This document shows, piece after piece, positions 51,245 to 59,822 of a stretch of DNA of 59,822 nt (the stretch's first letter is position 1; each line of letters starts with the position of its first letter). Source of the DNA: Granulicella sp. (lineage in GTDB: Bacteria > Acidobacteriota > Terriglobia > Terriglobales > Acidobacteriaceae); NCBI GenBank assembly GCA_027450185.1, contig DAIDKF010000004.1, positions 78,044-137,865 on the forward strand, read 5' to 3'. Position numbers and translations under genes: made by a program. The notes below the pieces were generated by a model that was given only the letters and a program-made list of their open reading frames with translations, did not search any database and was not told the origin of the DNA.

Positions 51245-51283
51245 ACGTCTTCCTACAACTTTACCAGACACTGAAATGACTGG

Positions 51284-51303
51284 CTTGTGATAATCGTCAC
51301 AAG
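51284..51303. promoter_or_regulatory. Crp/Fnr-type palindrome between nuoA and the nifJ-like gene
   Basis: CTTGTGA-TAATCG-TCACAAG contains TGTGA-N6-TCACA, the exact Crp core, with perfect seven-base arms. Its centre is about 50 bases before the nuoA start and 60 bases before the GTG start of the nifJ-like gene, so it can act on both divergent promoters. A Crp/Fnr-family regulator would be the simplest binder; none is encoded in the window. Confidence 0.65.
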
Positions 51304-51353
51304 TAATCATCGCACGCAAGCCGAAAATGGTACCGGACAACGAGGAGACCGAA

Positions 51354-54300
51354 GTGGAAGATCAACAAATTGCAATTCTTGACGGTAACGAAGCAGCAGC
51401 ACTGGTGGCCTACCGGCTTGCAGAGGTCATCGCTATTTACCCAATTACGCCGTCCTCGACGATGGCCGAGTGGGCAGACCAGTGGACGGAGGAGGGACGT
51501 AAGAACATCTGGGGCATCGTGCCGTCGGTCGCAGAGATGGAGAGCGAGGGCGGAGCCGCAGGGGCCATGCATGGAGCCCTGCAGGCCGGAGCGTTCGGTA
51601 CCACATTTACTGCGTCGCAAGGTCTGCTGCTGATGATTCCTAATTTGTATAAGATAGCGGGCGAACTCACCTCAAATGTCATCCATGTGACCGCCAGATC
51701 CATTGCCACACACGCGCTGTCCATCTTTGGAGACCACTCCGACGTCATGGCCTGCCGATCAACCGGGTATGCCATGCTCGCCTCCAATTCCGTGCAGGAA
51801 GCAGGCGATATGGCCCTGATCTCCCACATCGCCACGCTTGAGGCGCGTATCCCGTTCATGCATTTCTTTGATGGCTTTCGCACCTCGCACGAGATCAACA
51901 AGGCCGTCGCAATCTCCGACGAAACCATCCTGGCCCTGCTCGATGAGAAGCTGGTGCGTGCCCATCGTGAGCGCGCCCTGAGTCCGGATAATCCGATCCT
52001 GCGTGGTACGGCACAGAATCCAGACGTCTTCTTCCAAGCCCGCGAGGCCTGCAATCCCTTCTACCTCGCGTGTCCGACCATCGTTCAAAACATCATGGAT
52101 AAGTTCGCTCGTCTCACAGGTAGGGCTTACCGCCTGTTTGATTACATTGGGGCGCCAGACGCAGAACACGTGATCATCATGATGGGATCAGGTGCCGGTG
52201 CGGCAGAAGAGGCGATTGCCCGTCTGAATGCACAGGGAGAAAAGCTGGGCCTGCTTAAAGTTCGTCTTTACCGACCCTTCGCCGTCGAAGCATTTCTTGC
52301 TGCCCTCCCGAAGACCGTAAAAACCATCGCCGTGCTCGACCGCACCAAAGAGCCGGGTGCACTAGGCGAACCGCTGTATCAGGATGTTGTCACGGCGTTG
52401 AGCGAGTCATTTTTCACCACCTCGCCGAGGCTGCAGCATCACCCGACCGTGATCGGTGGGCGCTACGGCCTTTCATCTAAAGAGTTCACGCCTGCCATGG
52501 TCAAGGGAGTCTTCGACGAACTAAAGAGGCCACAGCCGAAGAACCACTTCACCATCGGCATTCATGACGACGTGACCCACGCCAGCCTGGACTTTGATCC
52601 CACTTTTTCAACCGAAGATCCACGCACTATCCGCGCGTTGTTCTATGGTCTTGGCTCGGACGGTACCGTTGGCGCCAACAAGAACTCCATCAAGATTATC
52701 GGCTCCGGCACCTCGCATTACGTGCAGGGGTACTTCGTGTATGACTCAAAGAAATCCGGCTCGGTTACCACGTCGCATCTGCGCTTTGGCCCGGAACCCA
52801 TTCGCTCGACCTACCTCATTACAGAGGCTAACTTCGTAGCCTGTCATAATTTTTCGTTCCTGGAGAGAATGGATATTCTTGCCGCAGCGGCTCCGGGTGC
52901 TGTGTTCCTGCTGAACTCGCCGTATGGCCCTGACGAAGTCTGGTCCCATCTGCCCCGCACCACTCAGGAGACGCTCTTGGCCAAGAAGCTCCAGTTCTAC
53001 GTCATCGATGGGTACAGCGTGGCTCGCGATGCCGGGATGGGCAACCGTATTAACACCATCATGCAGACCTGCTTCTTCGCAATCAGCGGTGTGTTGCCGC
53101 GAGACGAAGCGATTGAAGAGATCAAGAAGGCTATCAAGAAGACCTATGGCAAACGTGGTGACGTGGTGCAGAAGAACTTCGACGCCGTAGATGCGGCGCT
53201 CGCCCATCTACATCGCGTAGTGCCTCCAGAGCGGGCCAGCGCGACCTTCGACATTCTTCCTATGTTTCCCAGCAAGGCACCAGCCTTCGTCCGCGACGTC
53301 CTCGGTGAGATGGCCGCAGGCCGCGGCGACCTTCTGCCGGTCAGCGCGCTGACACCCGGTGGAACCTTCCCCACCGCAACCGCGCAGTGGGAGAAGCGCA
53401 ACATCGCCCAGATGATTCCCGTCTGGGACAAGGACCTTTGCATTCAATGCGGAAAATGCGTGCTTGTCTGTCCTCATGCGGTCATCCGCGCCAAGGTCTT
53501 CGACGCAGCACTGCTGAACGGAGCACCCGAGACGTTCAAGAGCACCAAACCCAAATGGCGTGACATGGAGCAGGAACTCTACACCCTGCAAGTTGCGCCA
53601 GAGGACTGCACCGGTTGCCGTATCTGTGTTGAGGCATGCCCGGCTATCAGCAAGAGCGAAGTCAAGCATAAGGCGATCAATATGGAGATGCAGGCGCCAC
53701 TGCGCGAACCCGAGGCCAAGAACTGGAACTTCTTTCAGTCGCTCCCTTACGTCGATCGCAATCGCCTATCACATGGGCAAGTCAAGGATGTTCAACTGCT
53801 CGAACCATTGTTTGAATTCTCTGGAGCTTGCGCTGGCTGTGGTGAAACCCCCTACATCAAGCTGCTCACTCAACTCTTCGGCGATCGGCTCTTTATCGCC
53901 AACGCGACGGGTTGTTCGTCAATCTATGGTGGTAATCTTCCTACCACGCCTTACACTGTGAACCATAGCGGACGCGGGCCTACGTGGTCGAACTCTCTGT
54001 TCGAAGACAATGCAGAATTTGGACTAGGCATGCGGCTGGCACTCGATCAGCAGAAGGAGTATGCCGAGATGTTGCTGCGGCAGTTTGTTCCGGACCTTGG
54101 AGACGATCTGGTCACGGCAATACTCTCCGCCAATCAGTCCACCGAACCGGGCATCGACGCGCAGCGCGAACGAGTGATGCAGATACGCAACAAACTGGCT
54201 GTAGTCGACTCTCTGCAGGCTAGAGCGCTGCTCGCCGTTGCTGACTCCCTGGTGCGCAAAAGTGTCTGGCTCGTGGGTGGCGATGGATGGGCCTACGACA

Positions 54301-54980
54301 TCGGCTTCGGTGGTCTGGACCACGTGCTTGGCTCGGGCAAAAACGTCAAGGTTCTCGTGCTCGACACCGAGACCTACTCCAACACCGGTGGACAGATGTC
54401 CAAGTCGACACCACGCGGAGCCGTGGCCAAGTTCGCCACTGGAGGTAAGCTCACTGGCAAGAAAGATCTTGCGATGGAGGCAGTCAGCTACGGGTCAGTC
54501 TATGTTGCGCGCGTCGCCATGGGCGGGGGCGATATGCAGACCATCAAGGCGTTTCAAGAGGCCGAAGCGTACGACGGTCCCGCGCTGATCATCGCATACA
54601 GCCACTGCATCGCTCACGGTTATGATCTGGCGAACGGCATGCACCAGCAGAAGAAGGCGGTGCTCTCTGGCTACTGGCCACTCATGCGCTACAACCCATC
54701 CCTCCGAGAGCAAGGGAAGAATCCGTTTCAGTTAGACTCCAAGGCGCCTTCAATTCCGCTCAAGGAGTACACCTATAACGAAGCGCGCTACTCCATGCTG
54801 GCACGCAGTCATCCCGATGTTGCAAAGAAGCTTCTCGAAGAAGCGCAGCAGGACGTAGCGCGCGAGTGGGGAGTTTATGCTGACCGAGCAGCCGATTCGG
54901 TACATGTCCCGTCACAACCCGCAGTCACTGAGCCATCGGAAGAGAAGCATGAAGCTCTGGCACTAAAAGGACATGAATGA
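51354..54980 (+). CDS. nifJ: Pyruvate (2-oxoacid):ferredoxin/flavodoxin oxidoreductase, NifJ-type
   Basis: A single-chain enzyme of 1208 residues that oxidatively decarboxylates pyruvate (or a related 2-oxoacid) to acyl-CoA and reduces ferredoxin or flavodoxin. The GTG at 51354 has GAGGAG six bases upstream, so it is preferred over the ATG at 51327. Domains in order: pyrimidine-binding N-terminal part (AIYPITPSSTMAEWADQW), gamma-like middle domain (about 415-600), the two-cluster ferredoxin domain with CIQCGKCVLVCP (around 695) and CTGCRICVEACP (around 751), and the TPP domain with GACAGCGETPY, GDGWAYDIGFGGLDHVL and SNTGGQMSKSTPRGA. All cofactor motifs are present. It is divergent from nuoA and followed by korAB-type genes, which points to ferredoxin as the shared carrier. 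Confidence 0.95.
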   Translation: MEDQQIAILDGNEAAALVAYRLAEVIAIYPITPSSTMAEWADQWTEEGRKNIWGIVPSVAEMESEGGAAGAMHGALQAGAFGTTFTASQGLLLMIPNLYKIAGELTSNVIHVTARSIATHALSIFGDHSDVMACRSTGYAMLASNSVQEAGDMALISHIATLEARIPFMHFFDGFRTSHEINKAVAISDETILALLDEKLVRAHRERALSPDNPILRGTAQNPDVFFQAREACNPFYLACPTIVQNIMDKFARLTGRAYRLFDYIGAPDAEHVIIMMGSGAGAAEEAIARLNAQGEKLGLLKVRLYRPFAVEAFLAALPKTVKTIAVLDRTKEPGALGEPLYQDVVTALSESFFTTSPRLQHHPTVIGGRYGLSSKEFTPAMVKGVFDELKRPQPKNHFTIGIHDDVTHASLDFDPTFSTEDPRTIRALFYGLGSDGTVGANKNSIKIIGSGTSHYVQGYFVYDSKKSGSVTTSHLRFGPEPIRSTYLITEANFVACHNFSFLERMDILAAAAPGAVFLLNSPYGPDEVWSHLPRTTQETLLAKKLQFYVIDGYSVARDAGMGNRINTIMQTCFFAISGVLPRDEAIEEIKKAIKKTYGKRGDVVQKNFDAVDAALAHLHRVVPPERASATFDILPMFPSKAPAFVRDVLGEMAAGRGDLLPVSALTPGGTFPTATAQWEKRNIAQMIPVWDKDLCIQCGKCVLVCPHAVIRAKVFDAALLNGAPETFKSTKPKWRDMEQELYTLQVAPEDCTGCRICVEACPAISKSEVKHKAINMEMQAPLREPEAKNWNFFQSLPYVDRNRLSHGQVKDVQLLEPLFEFSGACAGCGETPYIKLLTQLFGDRLFIANATGCSSIYGGNLPTTPYTVNHSGRGPTWSNSLFEDNAEFGLGMRLALDQQKEYAEMLLRQFVPDLGDDLVTAILSANQSTEPGIDAQRERVMQIRNKLAVVDSLQARALLAVADSLVRKSVWLVGGDGWAYDIGFGGLDHVLGSGKNVKVLVLDTETYSNTGGQMSKSTPRGAVAKFATGGKLTGKKDLAMEAVSYGSVYVARVAMGGGDMQTIKAFQEAEAYDGPALIIAYSHCIAHGYDLANGMHQQKKAVLSGYWPLMRYNPSLREQGKNPFQLDSKAPSIPLKEYTYNEARYSMLARSHPDVAKKLLEEAQQDVAREWGVYADRAADSVHVPSQPAVTEPSEEKHEALALKGHE

Positions 54981-55340
54981 TAATCGCACTGAGTATTAGC
55001 AGCCTCGGTCTGAGCGATAACGACACTCTTGCTTTGCGTCGCTGCCGATCGAACCATCACAAACATGCTTTGAATCGTGCAGATGCGCGTGCTTCACAAG
55101 CGATAACACCTTATCGAGTCGCGTACATATCGACACTGCGGATACGTTTCATGCGTGGTTTACGACCCACATCGGAGCACTACAGTATGGCGAACTGTTA
55201 TGCGGAAGGACTACAATTCCTCTGACATAATGGACGGCCGCTAAACGGCCACGGGAATATTAAAGTGAATTTGTAATTATTTATTTCCCCTGCAACTTTC
55301 GCTAGACGCTATCGACTCACAATGATGGAAGGATTTTTAA
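54981..55340. other. Non-coding gap between nifJ and the korA-like gene
   Basis: About 360 bases. An open frame of 82 codons starts by overlapping the nifJ stop but has no recognisable similarity. A small hairpin (GGCCG-CTAAA-CGGCC, 55236-55250) lies in the middle and an AT-rich tract (around 55260-55295) follows; the korA promoter probably lies in this tract, although no clear -35/-10 pair was recognised. AAGG about ten bases before the korA ATG is the probable ribosome binding site. Confidence 0.5.
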
Positions 55341-57194
55341 ATGGCTATTAGTAATCTCGAAGTTCAGAGCCTGCCCATTGCAGACTCTCCCGTTCACTCG
55401 AAGAAAGTAGTGAACGATTTCTCGATCCAGATCGCAACGGTGAATGGTTCTGGATCACAATCTGCAAACAACATTCTTCTCCGCAGCATCTTCAATATGG
55501 GAATTCCGGTGTCGGGGAAGAATCTCTTTCCTTCCAATATTGCAGGGCTGCCAACATGGTTTGTCATTCGAGTAAGCCGGGAAGGATGGGTGGCACGCAA
55601 GAATGACATCGATCTTCTGATTGCCATGAATCACGAGACTTTTCATGAGGATGTGCGCAGCCTGCCGACCGGTGGATCGGTGATTTTTGACGAGACATTC
55701 AATCTCACCGACCGACGCTCCGATTTAATCTACTATCCAGTTCCCTTTGATCGCTTGGCCGCTGCCACCGGAGCGGAGATGAAAGTACGGAAGCTGATCA
55801 AGAACATGGTCTACGTTGGCGTCGCCGCTCAACTCCTGTCGATCGACATCAAGGGTCTCGAGAGTATTGTTCGCAAACAGTTTGGCAAGAAAGCCGCTGT
55901 GGCCGATGTCAACTGGAAGGCCGTTCAGCTTGGCTTCGACTATGCTGCCAGCACGCTGACCAAGCAGGATACTCTGGTAGTGGAGCCAATGACGGCAACG
56001 CACGGCAAGATCATCATCGATGGCAACTCTGCGTCTGCGATGGGTGCCATGTTTGCAGGGGTCACTGTAGTCGGCTGGTATCCCATTACGCCCTCAACGA
56101 GCATTGTTGAGGACCTCATCAAGTACATGAAGCAATATCGCGTCGAGAAGGATGGTAAGGCAAGCTTTGCTATTGTGCAGGCTGAGGATGAACTGGCAGC
56201 CATCGGCATGGTGCTTGGTGCTGGATGGGCCGGGGCCCGGGCGATGACCGCCACCTCTGGTCCCGGAATCTCCCTGATGGCAGAATTCGCAGGACTTGGC
56301 TACTTCGCTGAGATCCCTGGCGTCATCTTTGACGTCCAGCGTACGGGCCCTTCCACCGGATTACCTACGCGAACCGCACAAGGTGATATCCAGTGCCTCG
56401 CTGGACTCTCCCACGGAGATACCAAGCATGTGCTGCTCATTCCCGGATCTGTCAAAGAATGCTTTGAGATGGGGGTGCAGGCCTTCGACCTCGCTGAGTA
56501 CCTGCAAACACCTGTCTTCGTTCTGTCGGATACTGACCTTGGCATGAATAACTGGATGTCGGAGCCTTTTGAATATCCCGAAAAGCCCATCAATCGCGGC
56601 AAAGTTCTCAACGTCAAACAACTTGATGAACTTGGCGGATTTTCGAGGTACAAGGATGTCGATGGAGATGGAATTACCTATCGCACTCTCCCCGGCACAG
56701 ACCATCCAGCTGCTGCGTACTTCACGCGCGGCACCGGCAAGAATGACAAGGCTCTGTATTCCGAGCGACCGGAGGACTACCAGCGCAATATGGAACGGTT
56801 GGTGCGCAAGTTCGAAACCGCCAGGACACTGGTTCCTAAACCCATTATCGATGGAACAGGCAAGCAGAAGGTCGGCATTATCGCCTATGGCACCAGCGAC
56901 TGCGCCGTTCTCGAGAGCCGTGTGCAGTTGGAGTGTGAATTGAAGTTGGCGACTGATTACCTTCGCGTGCGCGCCTATCCATTTACCCAGCAAGTGGACG
57001 AATTCATTGCACAACACGAGACGGTCTATGTTGTCGAACAGAACCGTGACGGCCAGCTTATGAATCTGTTGAAGACCGACCTAGATCCTACCCAGGTTAC
57101 CAAGCTGCATTCCATCACTCACTACAATGGGTTACCCATTGACGCGCGCTCAGTTACCCAGGCGATCGCCTCACACGAAGGAGCAAATAAGTAA
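55341..57194 (+). CDS. korA: 2-oxoacid:ferredoxin oxidoreductase, fused gamma-alpha subunit (KorA-type)
   Basis: A 617-residue protein in which the gamma domain (about residues 25-200, starting FSIQIATVNGSGSQSANNILL) is fused to the alpha domain (about 225-600). The alpha part contains the TPP-pyrimidine signature GWYPITPSTSIVEDLIKYM (from about 245) and EDELAAIGMVLGAGWAGARA, then TATSGPGISLMAEFAGLGYFAEIP. Such two-subunit enzymes typically oxidise 2-oxoglutarate to succinyl-CoA (KorAB), as in Mycobacterium tuberculosis and Hydrogenobacter, and can work in aerobic cells. Specificity cannot be proven from sequence. The beta subunit gene follows after two bases. Confidence 0.93.
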   Translation: MAISNLEVQSLPIADSPVHSKKVVNDFSIQIATVNGSGSQSANNILLRSIFNMGIPVSGKNLFPSNIAGLPTWFVIRVSREGWVARKNDIDLLIAMNHETFHEDVRSLPTGGSVIFDETFNLTDRRSDLIYYPVPFDRLAAATGAEMKVRKLIKNMVYVGVAAQLLSIDIKGLESIVRKQFGKKAAVADVNWKAVQLGFDYAASTLTKQDTLVVEPMTATHGKIIIDGNSASAMGAMFAGVTVVGWYPITPSTSIVEDLIKYMKQYRVEKDGKASFAIVQAEDELAAIGMVLGAGWAGARAMTATSGPGISLMAEFAGLGYFAEIPGVIFDVQRTGPSTGLPTRTAQGDIQCLAGLSHGDTKHVLLIPGSVKECFEMGVQAFDLAEYLQTPVFVLSDTDLGMNNWMSEPFEYPEKPINRGKVLNVKQLDELGGFSRYKDVDGDGITYRTLPGTDHPAAAYFTRGTGKNDKALYSERPEDYQRNMERLVRKFETARTLVPKPIIDGTGKQKVGIIAYGTSDCAVLESRVQLECELKLATDYLRVRAYPFTQQVDEFIAQHETVYVVEQNRDGQLMNLLKTDLDPTQVTKLHSITHYNGLPIDARSVTQAIASHEGANK

Positions 57195-57196
57195 TT

Positions 57197-58243
57197 ATGT
57201 CGACCACTCCAGTTAGTTCAGCACCCGTCAAGTCCAATAGTATTGGTCTCGAGATCTTGGATTATCGCGGCAGCAAGTCCACTCTTTGCGCGGGCTGCGG
57301 GCACAATGTTGTAGCAGAGCGCATCCTCGAAGCCTATTACGAGATGGGCATTCAGCCGGAAAAAGTCATGAAGATCAGTGGCATTGGCTGTTCATCCAAG
57401 TCGCTGGCCTATTTCATGTCCCGCTCTTTCAGTTTCAACTCCGTGCATGGCCGCATGCCTTCGGTGGCGACCGGAGCTACTCTTGCCAACAAGACGATGC
57501 GTACGATTGGCATCAGCGGTGATGGCGATACGGCCTCGATCGGAATCGGTCAATTTGTCCATCTGCTCCGCCGCAATCTCCCCATCATTTACATCATTGA
57601 AGACAACGGAGTGTACGGGCTGACTAAAGGGCAGTTTTCCGCAACGGCAGACATTGGCTCGAAGCTGAAGACGGGTGTCATTAATGACCTGCCTCCAATC
57701 GATGTCTGCGCTCTTGCTATCCAGATGGGTGCAACGTTTGTTGGCCGCTCGTTCTCCGGGGACAAGAAGCAGCTTTCTACGATGCTGAAGGCGGCCATTG
57801 CTCATAAAGGAACTGTTCTGCTCGACATCATCTCGCCGTGTGTTACCTTCAATGATCACGAAGGATCCACCAAAAGCTACAAGTACATGAAGGAGCATGA
57901 CGAGGCGGTCAATGAGACGGGCTTCATTACGCACTTCGAGGAGATCTCCGTCGAGTACGACCACGACACCACTGTCGACGTTCAGATGCATGATGGCTCT
58001 CACCTTCGCCTCCGAAAGCTGCACGAAGACTACACTCCCACCGACAAGGCCGGCGCTGTGAACTTGCTGATGGAGACACATGAAAAGGGAGAAGTTCTTA
58101 CGGGAATCTTCTATGTGGATACGCACGAGTTAGATTTCGCCTCGCGGCTCAATATGGTTGAGGAGCCCCTAGCGACCTTACCCGAAGAACGCGTTCGCCC
58201 CAGCCGCGAAGTGTTTGCGGAACTCATGCAGGCACATGGCTAG
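57197..58243 (+). CDS. korB: 2-oxoacid:ferredoxin oxidoreductase, beta subunit (KorB-type)
   Basis: A 348-residue TPP-binding subunit. Cluster ligands are visible in STLCAGCGHNVVAERIL (CxxC near residue 31), with further cysteines in SGIGCSSKSLAY and SPCVTFNDHEGSTKSYKY. The TPP-binding motif reads GISGDGDTASIGIGQFVHLL, followed by EDNGVYGLTKGQFSAT. It pairs with the preceding fused gamma-alpha protein to form a complete oxidoreductase. A strong bidirectional terminator lies 15 bases after the stop. Confidence 0.95.
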   Translation: MSTTPVSSAPVKSNSIGLEILDYRGSKSTLCAGCGHNVVAERILEAYYEMGIQPEKVMKISGIGCSSKSLAYFMSRSFSFNSVHGRMPSVATGATLANKTMRTIGISGDGDTASIGIGQFVHLLRRNLPIIYIIEDNGVYGLTKGQFSATADIGSKLKTGVINDLPPIDVCALAIQMGATFVGRSFSGDKKQLSTMLKAAIAHKGTVLLDIISPCVTFNDHEGSTKSYKYMKEHDEAVNETGFITHFEEISVEYDHDTTVDVQMHDGSHLRLRKLHEDYTPTDKAGAVNLLMETHEKGEVLTGIFYVDTHELDFASRLNMVEEPLATLPEERVRPSREVFAELMQAHG

Positions 58244-58257
58244 TTCAATTACCTGGT

Positions 58258-58304
58258 AAAGAAGAATGGCTCTGGCCCTGCTGGGATCAGAGCCATTCTT
58301 CTTT
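58258..58304. terminator. Perfect 17-bp bidirectional terminator
   Basis: AAAGAAGAATGGCTCTG (58258-58274) and CAGAGCCATTCTTCTTT (58288-58304) pair perfectly around a 13-base loop. A-rich on the left and T-rich on the right, the stem can end transcription from both the korAB side and the convergent membrane-protein gene (stop at 58320). Confidence 0.85.
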
Positions 58305-58319
58305 CTTGACACCTCGTCT

Positions 58320-59822
58320 CTAAGCGCCTATCTCAGCAGAATTCTGATTTTTACGATCTTGACCTACTAGCCGCGGCAACAGGAGAAGAGTTGCCGCATA
58401 GAGAAAGAAAGATGCAGCGATGAAAATCAGGTGACCATTGCGTACGTCTTGCAGCAATATCTTCGCTGCCATCAGGACAAGCGTCGTATATGCGAGCCAG
58501 GTCAACTCTCTCCTGTGCCAGCGCGATCCAGCATCTGCCAGACTCAGGGCTATTAAGCACGCAATGAGGGTCTGGATTAGTTCAATAGGGCCCGCATCGA
58601 GCGAGATGCTAAGTGTTCGAAGATGCGTGATGACACGCGACAGAACGAATACGGCCAATGCCGCGCTTGTACCTGCGGCCAAACCTGCAGAGATCAGATT
58701 TGATAGGAACTGTCTCCAGTGCTCCTTTCCGACGCGCCCTCCTAATCGATAGCACAGAAGGGAAGAAGCGAAGATAACCCCGAGGATCCCAGTGGGTGCC
58801 GTTGGCAGGGATCCGATCAGAGATCGATAGTCAAATTCGAGTAATCCCGAGAATAAGGCAGCTGCTGCCAGAAATACGGATCCATGGAACTCCAGTGAAG
58901 ATCGAGTACGTCGAGTTCCAATCCATGTCGCCATGATTGCAAGGAATCCAAACCAAATTACAAGCCATATCCGCGGCAGACATAAGAAACTTCCCACCAG
59001 AAGAAGTGCTGCACTCCAAGCTGTGTAAACGCGGAAGTTGAGCGCGGCAGGTTGATCGCTGAAGCGGGCGAACGCAATTGCATATCCGAAGGCAGACAGG
59101 ACGAAATAAATGGTACCCATTGCTACTTGGTGACCGCTCGAACTGAACATCATGGACCCATAGCTCGCAAGCAGGAACACAACGATGATCTGGACAATTT
59201 CGAAGGCTGTGATCGTCCGCCTCCGCATTGTTGTCTGGAACGTCACGCTTGCAGCATAGATCAAGAACGGAATCGTAATCAGCGCTGTCAACACTGGCAT
59301 GCTGATGGTGCTATATCCGGGGTGGGCAGCTTCCGGCATGGAGTAGATGTAAAGCAGTGCCGATATAGAGGCGTCGACTGCGACTGCAACCAGCGCTCGG
59401 GCATTCAGTTCATGTCCACGGCATGCCGCGAACTCACTTAGGAGTGCGCTAAGCATTATTGCCAACAGAAATGGAGCCAGATCCTTGGTCGTGATCATCA
59501 GAATCAGGGCCGTGAATATTGATGTGCTATAGCCCACCCAAAAGACCGAGGCAAGATTTCGTTTCCATGTCAGCACTACAACCGCAAGCGCAAAGGCTGC
59601 CAGCACAGCAGCGCTCATCGCTGGAGATAAGACATGGAACCGCAGGGTTAACTCCCAGAGCATGGGCGCGAGAATCAACGAAGAAGTCAAGGAATAGCAG
59701 ACACCGGCAAACCACGCTCCGGTGCGCAGCCGTACCGCCCACACAAGCCAGATACTCGCATAGGTGATTGCAAGCAAAACGACAGCTAATTTAGGGAATG
59801 TGCCTGCTTCTGCTATGGCTCG
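58320..59822 (-). CDS. Multi-spanning membrane protein, 5' end outside the window (DUF2339-like)
   Basis: The reading frame has no stop up to the right edge of the window (59822), so the gene is cut there; 500 residues are visible. It has about 14 hydrophobic helices in the visible part with short basic loops (for example WKRNLASVFWVGYSTSIF, MRRRTITAFEIVQIIVVFL, GTRRTRSSLEFHG). No catalytic motif stands out. The pattern resembles large DUF2339-type predicted membrane proteins, which is a weak resemblance only. It is convergent with korB and shares the terminator. Function unknown. Confidence 0.7.
   Translation of the reverse strand, partial: RAIAEAGTFPKLAVVLLAITYASIWLVWAVRLRTGAWFAGVCYSLTSSLILAPMLWELTLRFHVLSPAMSAAVLAAFALAVVVLTWKRNLASVFWVGYSTSIFTALILMITTKDLAPFLLAIMLSALLSEFAACRGHELNARALVAVAVDASISALLYIYSMPEAAHPGYSTISMPVLTALITIPFLIYAASVTFQTTMRRRTITAFEIVQIIVVFLLASYGSMMFSSSGHQVAMGTIYFVLSAFGYAIAFARFSDQPAALNFRVYTAWSAALLLVGSFLCLPRIWLVIWFGFLAIMATWIGTRRTRSSLEFHGSVFLAAAALFSGLLEFDYRSLIGSLPTAPTGILGVIFASSLLCYRLGGRVGKEHWRQFLSNLISAGLAAGTSAALAVFVLSRVITHLRTLSISLDAGPIELIQTLIACLIALSLADAGSRWHRRELTWLAYTTLVLMAAKILLQDVRNGHLIFIAASFFLYAATLLLLPRLVGQDRKNQNSAEIGA

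Noticed and set aside
54977-55225. Open frame of 82 codons overlapping the nifJ stop by ATGA
   Set aside because: Position is suggestive of coupling, but the product (MIIALSISSLGLSDNDT...) has no recognisable feature and the gap looks like a leader region.
1-59822. tRNA, rRNA, CRISPR arrays and riboswitches
   Set aside because: None recognised by eye; a covariance-model search would be decisive but could not be run.

Overview
The window looks like chromosomal DNA of an aerobic or microaerobic member of the Acidobacteriota (Terriglobia/Acidobacteriaceae type). This rests on overall protein flavour, a HpnI-like hopanoid glycosyltransferase, a dispersed dnaK/dnaJ/HspR-like set and a GH57 branching enzyme, and is an inference because no rRNA gene or other phylogenetic marker was compared. 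Hand counts of single 60-base lines suggest a GC-rich first part (about 65% in dnaK) and a less GC-rich second part (about 47-58% in the efflux and nuo regions). No rRNA, tRNA or CRISPR array was recognised.

Layout. 0.1-6.4 kb: dnaK, a small conserved-looking gene, dnaJ, an SDR, a membrane-anchored DEDDh exonuclease and a MerR/HspR-like regulator, with a HAIR-like site overlapping the probable dnaK promoter. 6.5-24.6 kb: envelope and housekeeping genes: a HpnI-like glycosyltransferase, two tandem GT39/ArnT-like glycosyltransferases, Ppx/GppA, SixA, a small UbiA-like/methyltransferase operon, GH57, a BON-domain lipoprotein, a YtxH-like and a DUF948-like protein, MnmA and an MFS transporter. 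24.8-29.4 kb: a third ArnT-like glycosyltransferase, an FAD-dependent oxidoreductase and an epimerase. 29.4-36.4 kb: a TetR-controlled tripartite RND efflux operon with three matching candidate operators. 36.5-38.8 kb: a FadR-type regulator and an IS graveyard made of four transposase fragments (IS3 and IS110 types), long inverted repeats and a tandem pair of similar IS-end sequences.

38.8-58.2 kb is the most interesting part. A minus-strand operon nuoA-B-C-D-I-H-J-K-L-M-M-N encodes a complex I with no nuoE, nuoF or nuoG (no NADH-input module) and two different NuoM pumps in tandem. Its NuoL has about 25 extra residues in the C-terminal lateral helix, as expected if a fourth antiporter-like subunit has to be bridged. 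Divergent from it, with only about 109 bases between start codons, lies a NifJ-type 2-oxoacid:ferredoxin oxidoreductase, followed by a KorAB-type one. The simplest reading is a ferredoxin:quinone oxidoreductase with an extra proton pump, fed by (or feeding) 2-oxoacid:ferredoxin oxidoreductases. Two perfect TGTGA-N6-TCACA palindromes (Crp/Fnr-family type) occur in this cluster, one in the nuoA/nifJ divergent gap and one in front of nuoJ, suggesting shared control. The window ends inside a multi-spanning membrane protein gene running in from the right edge.
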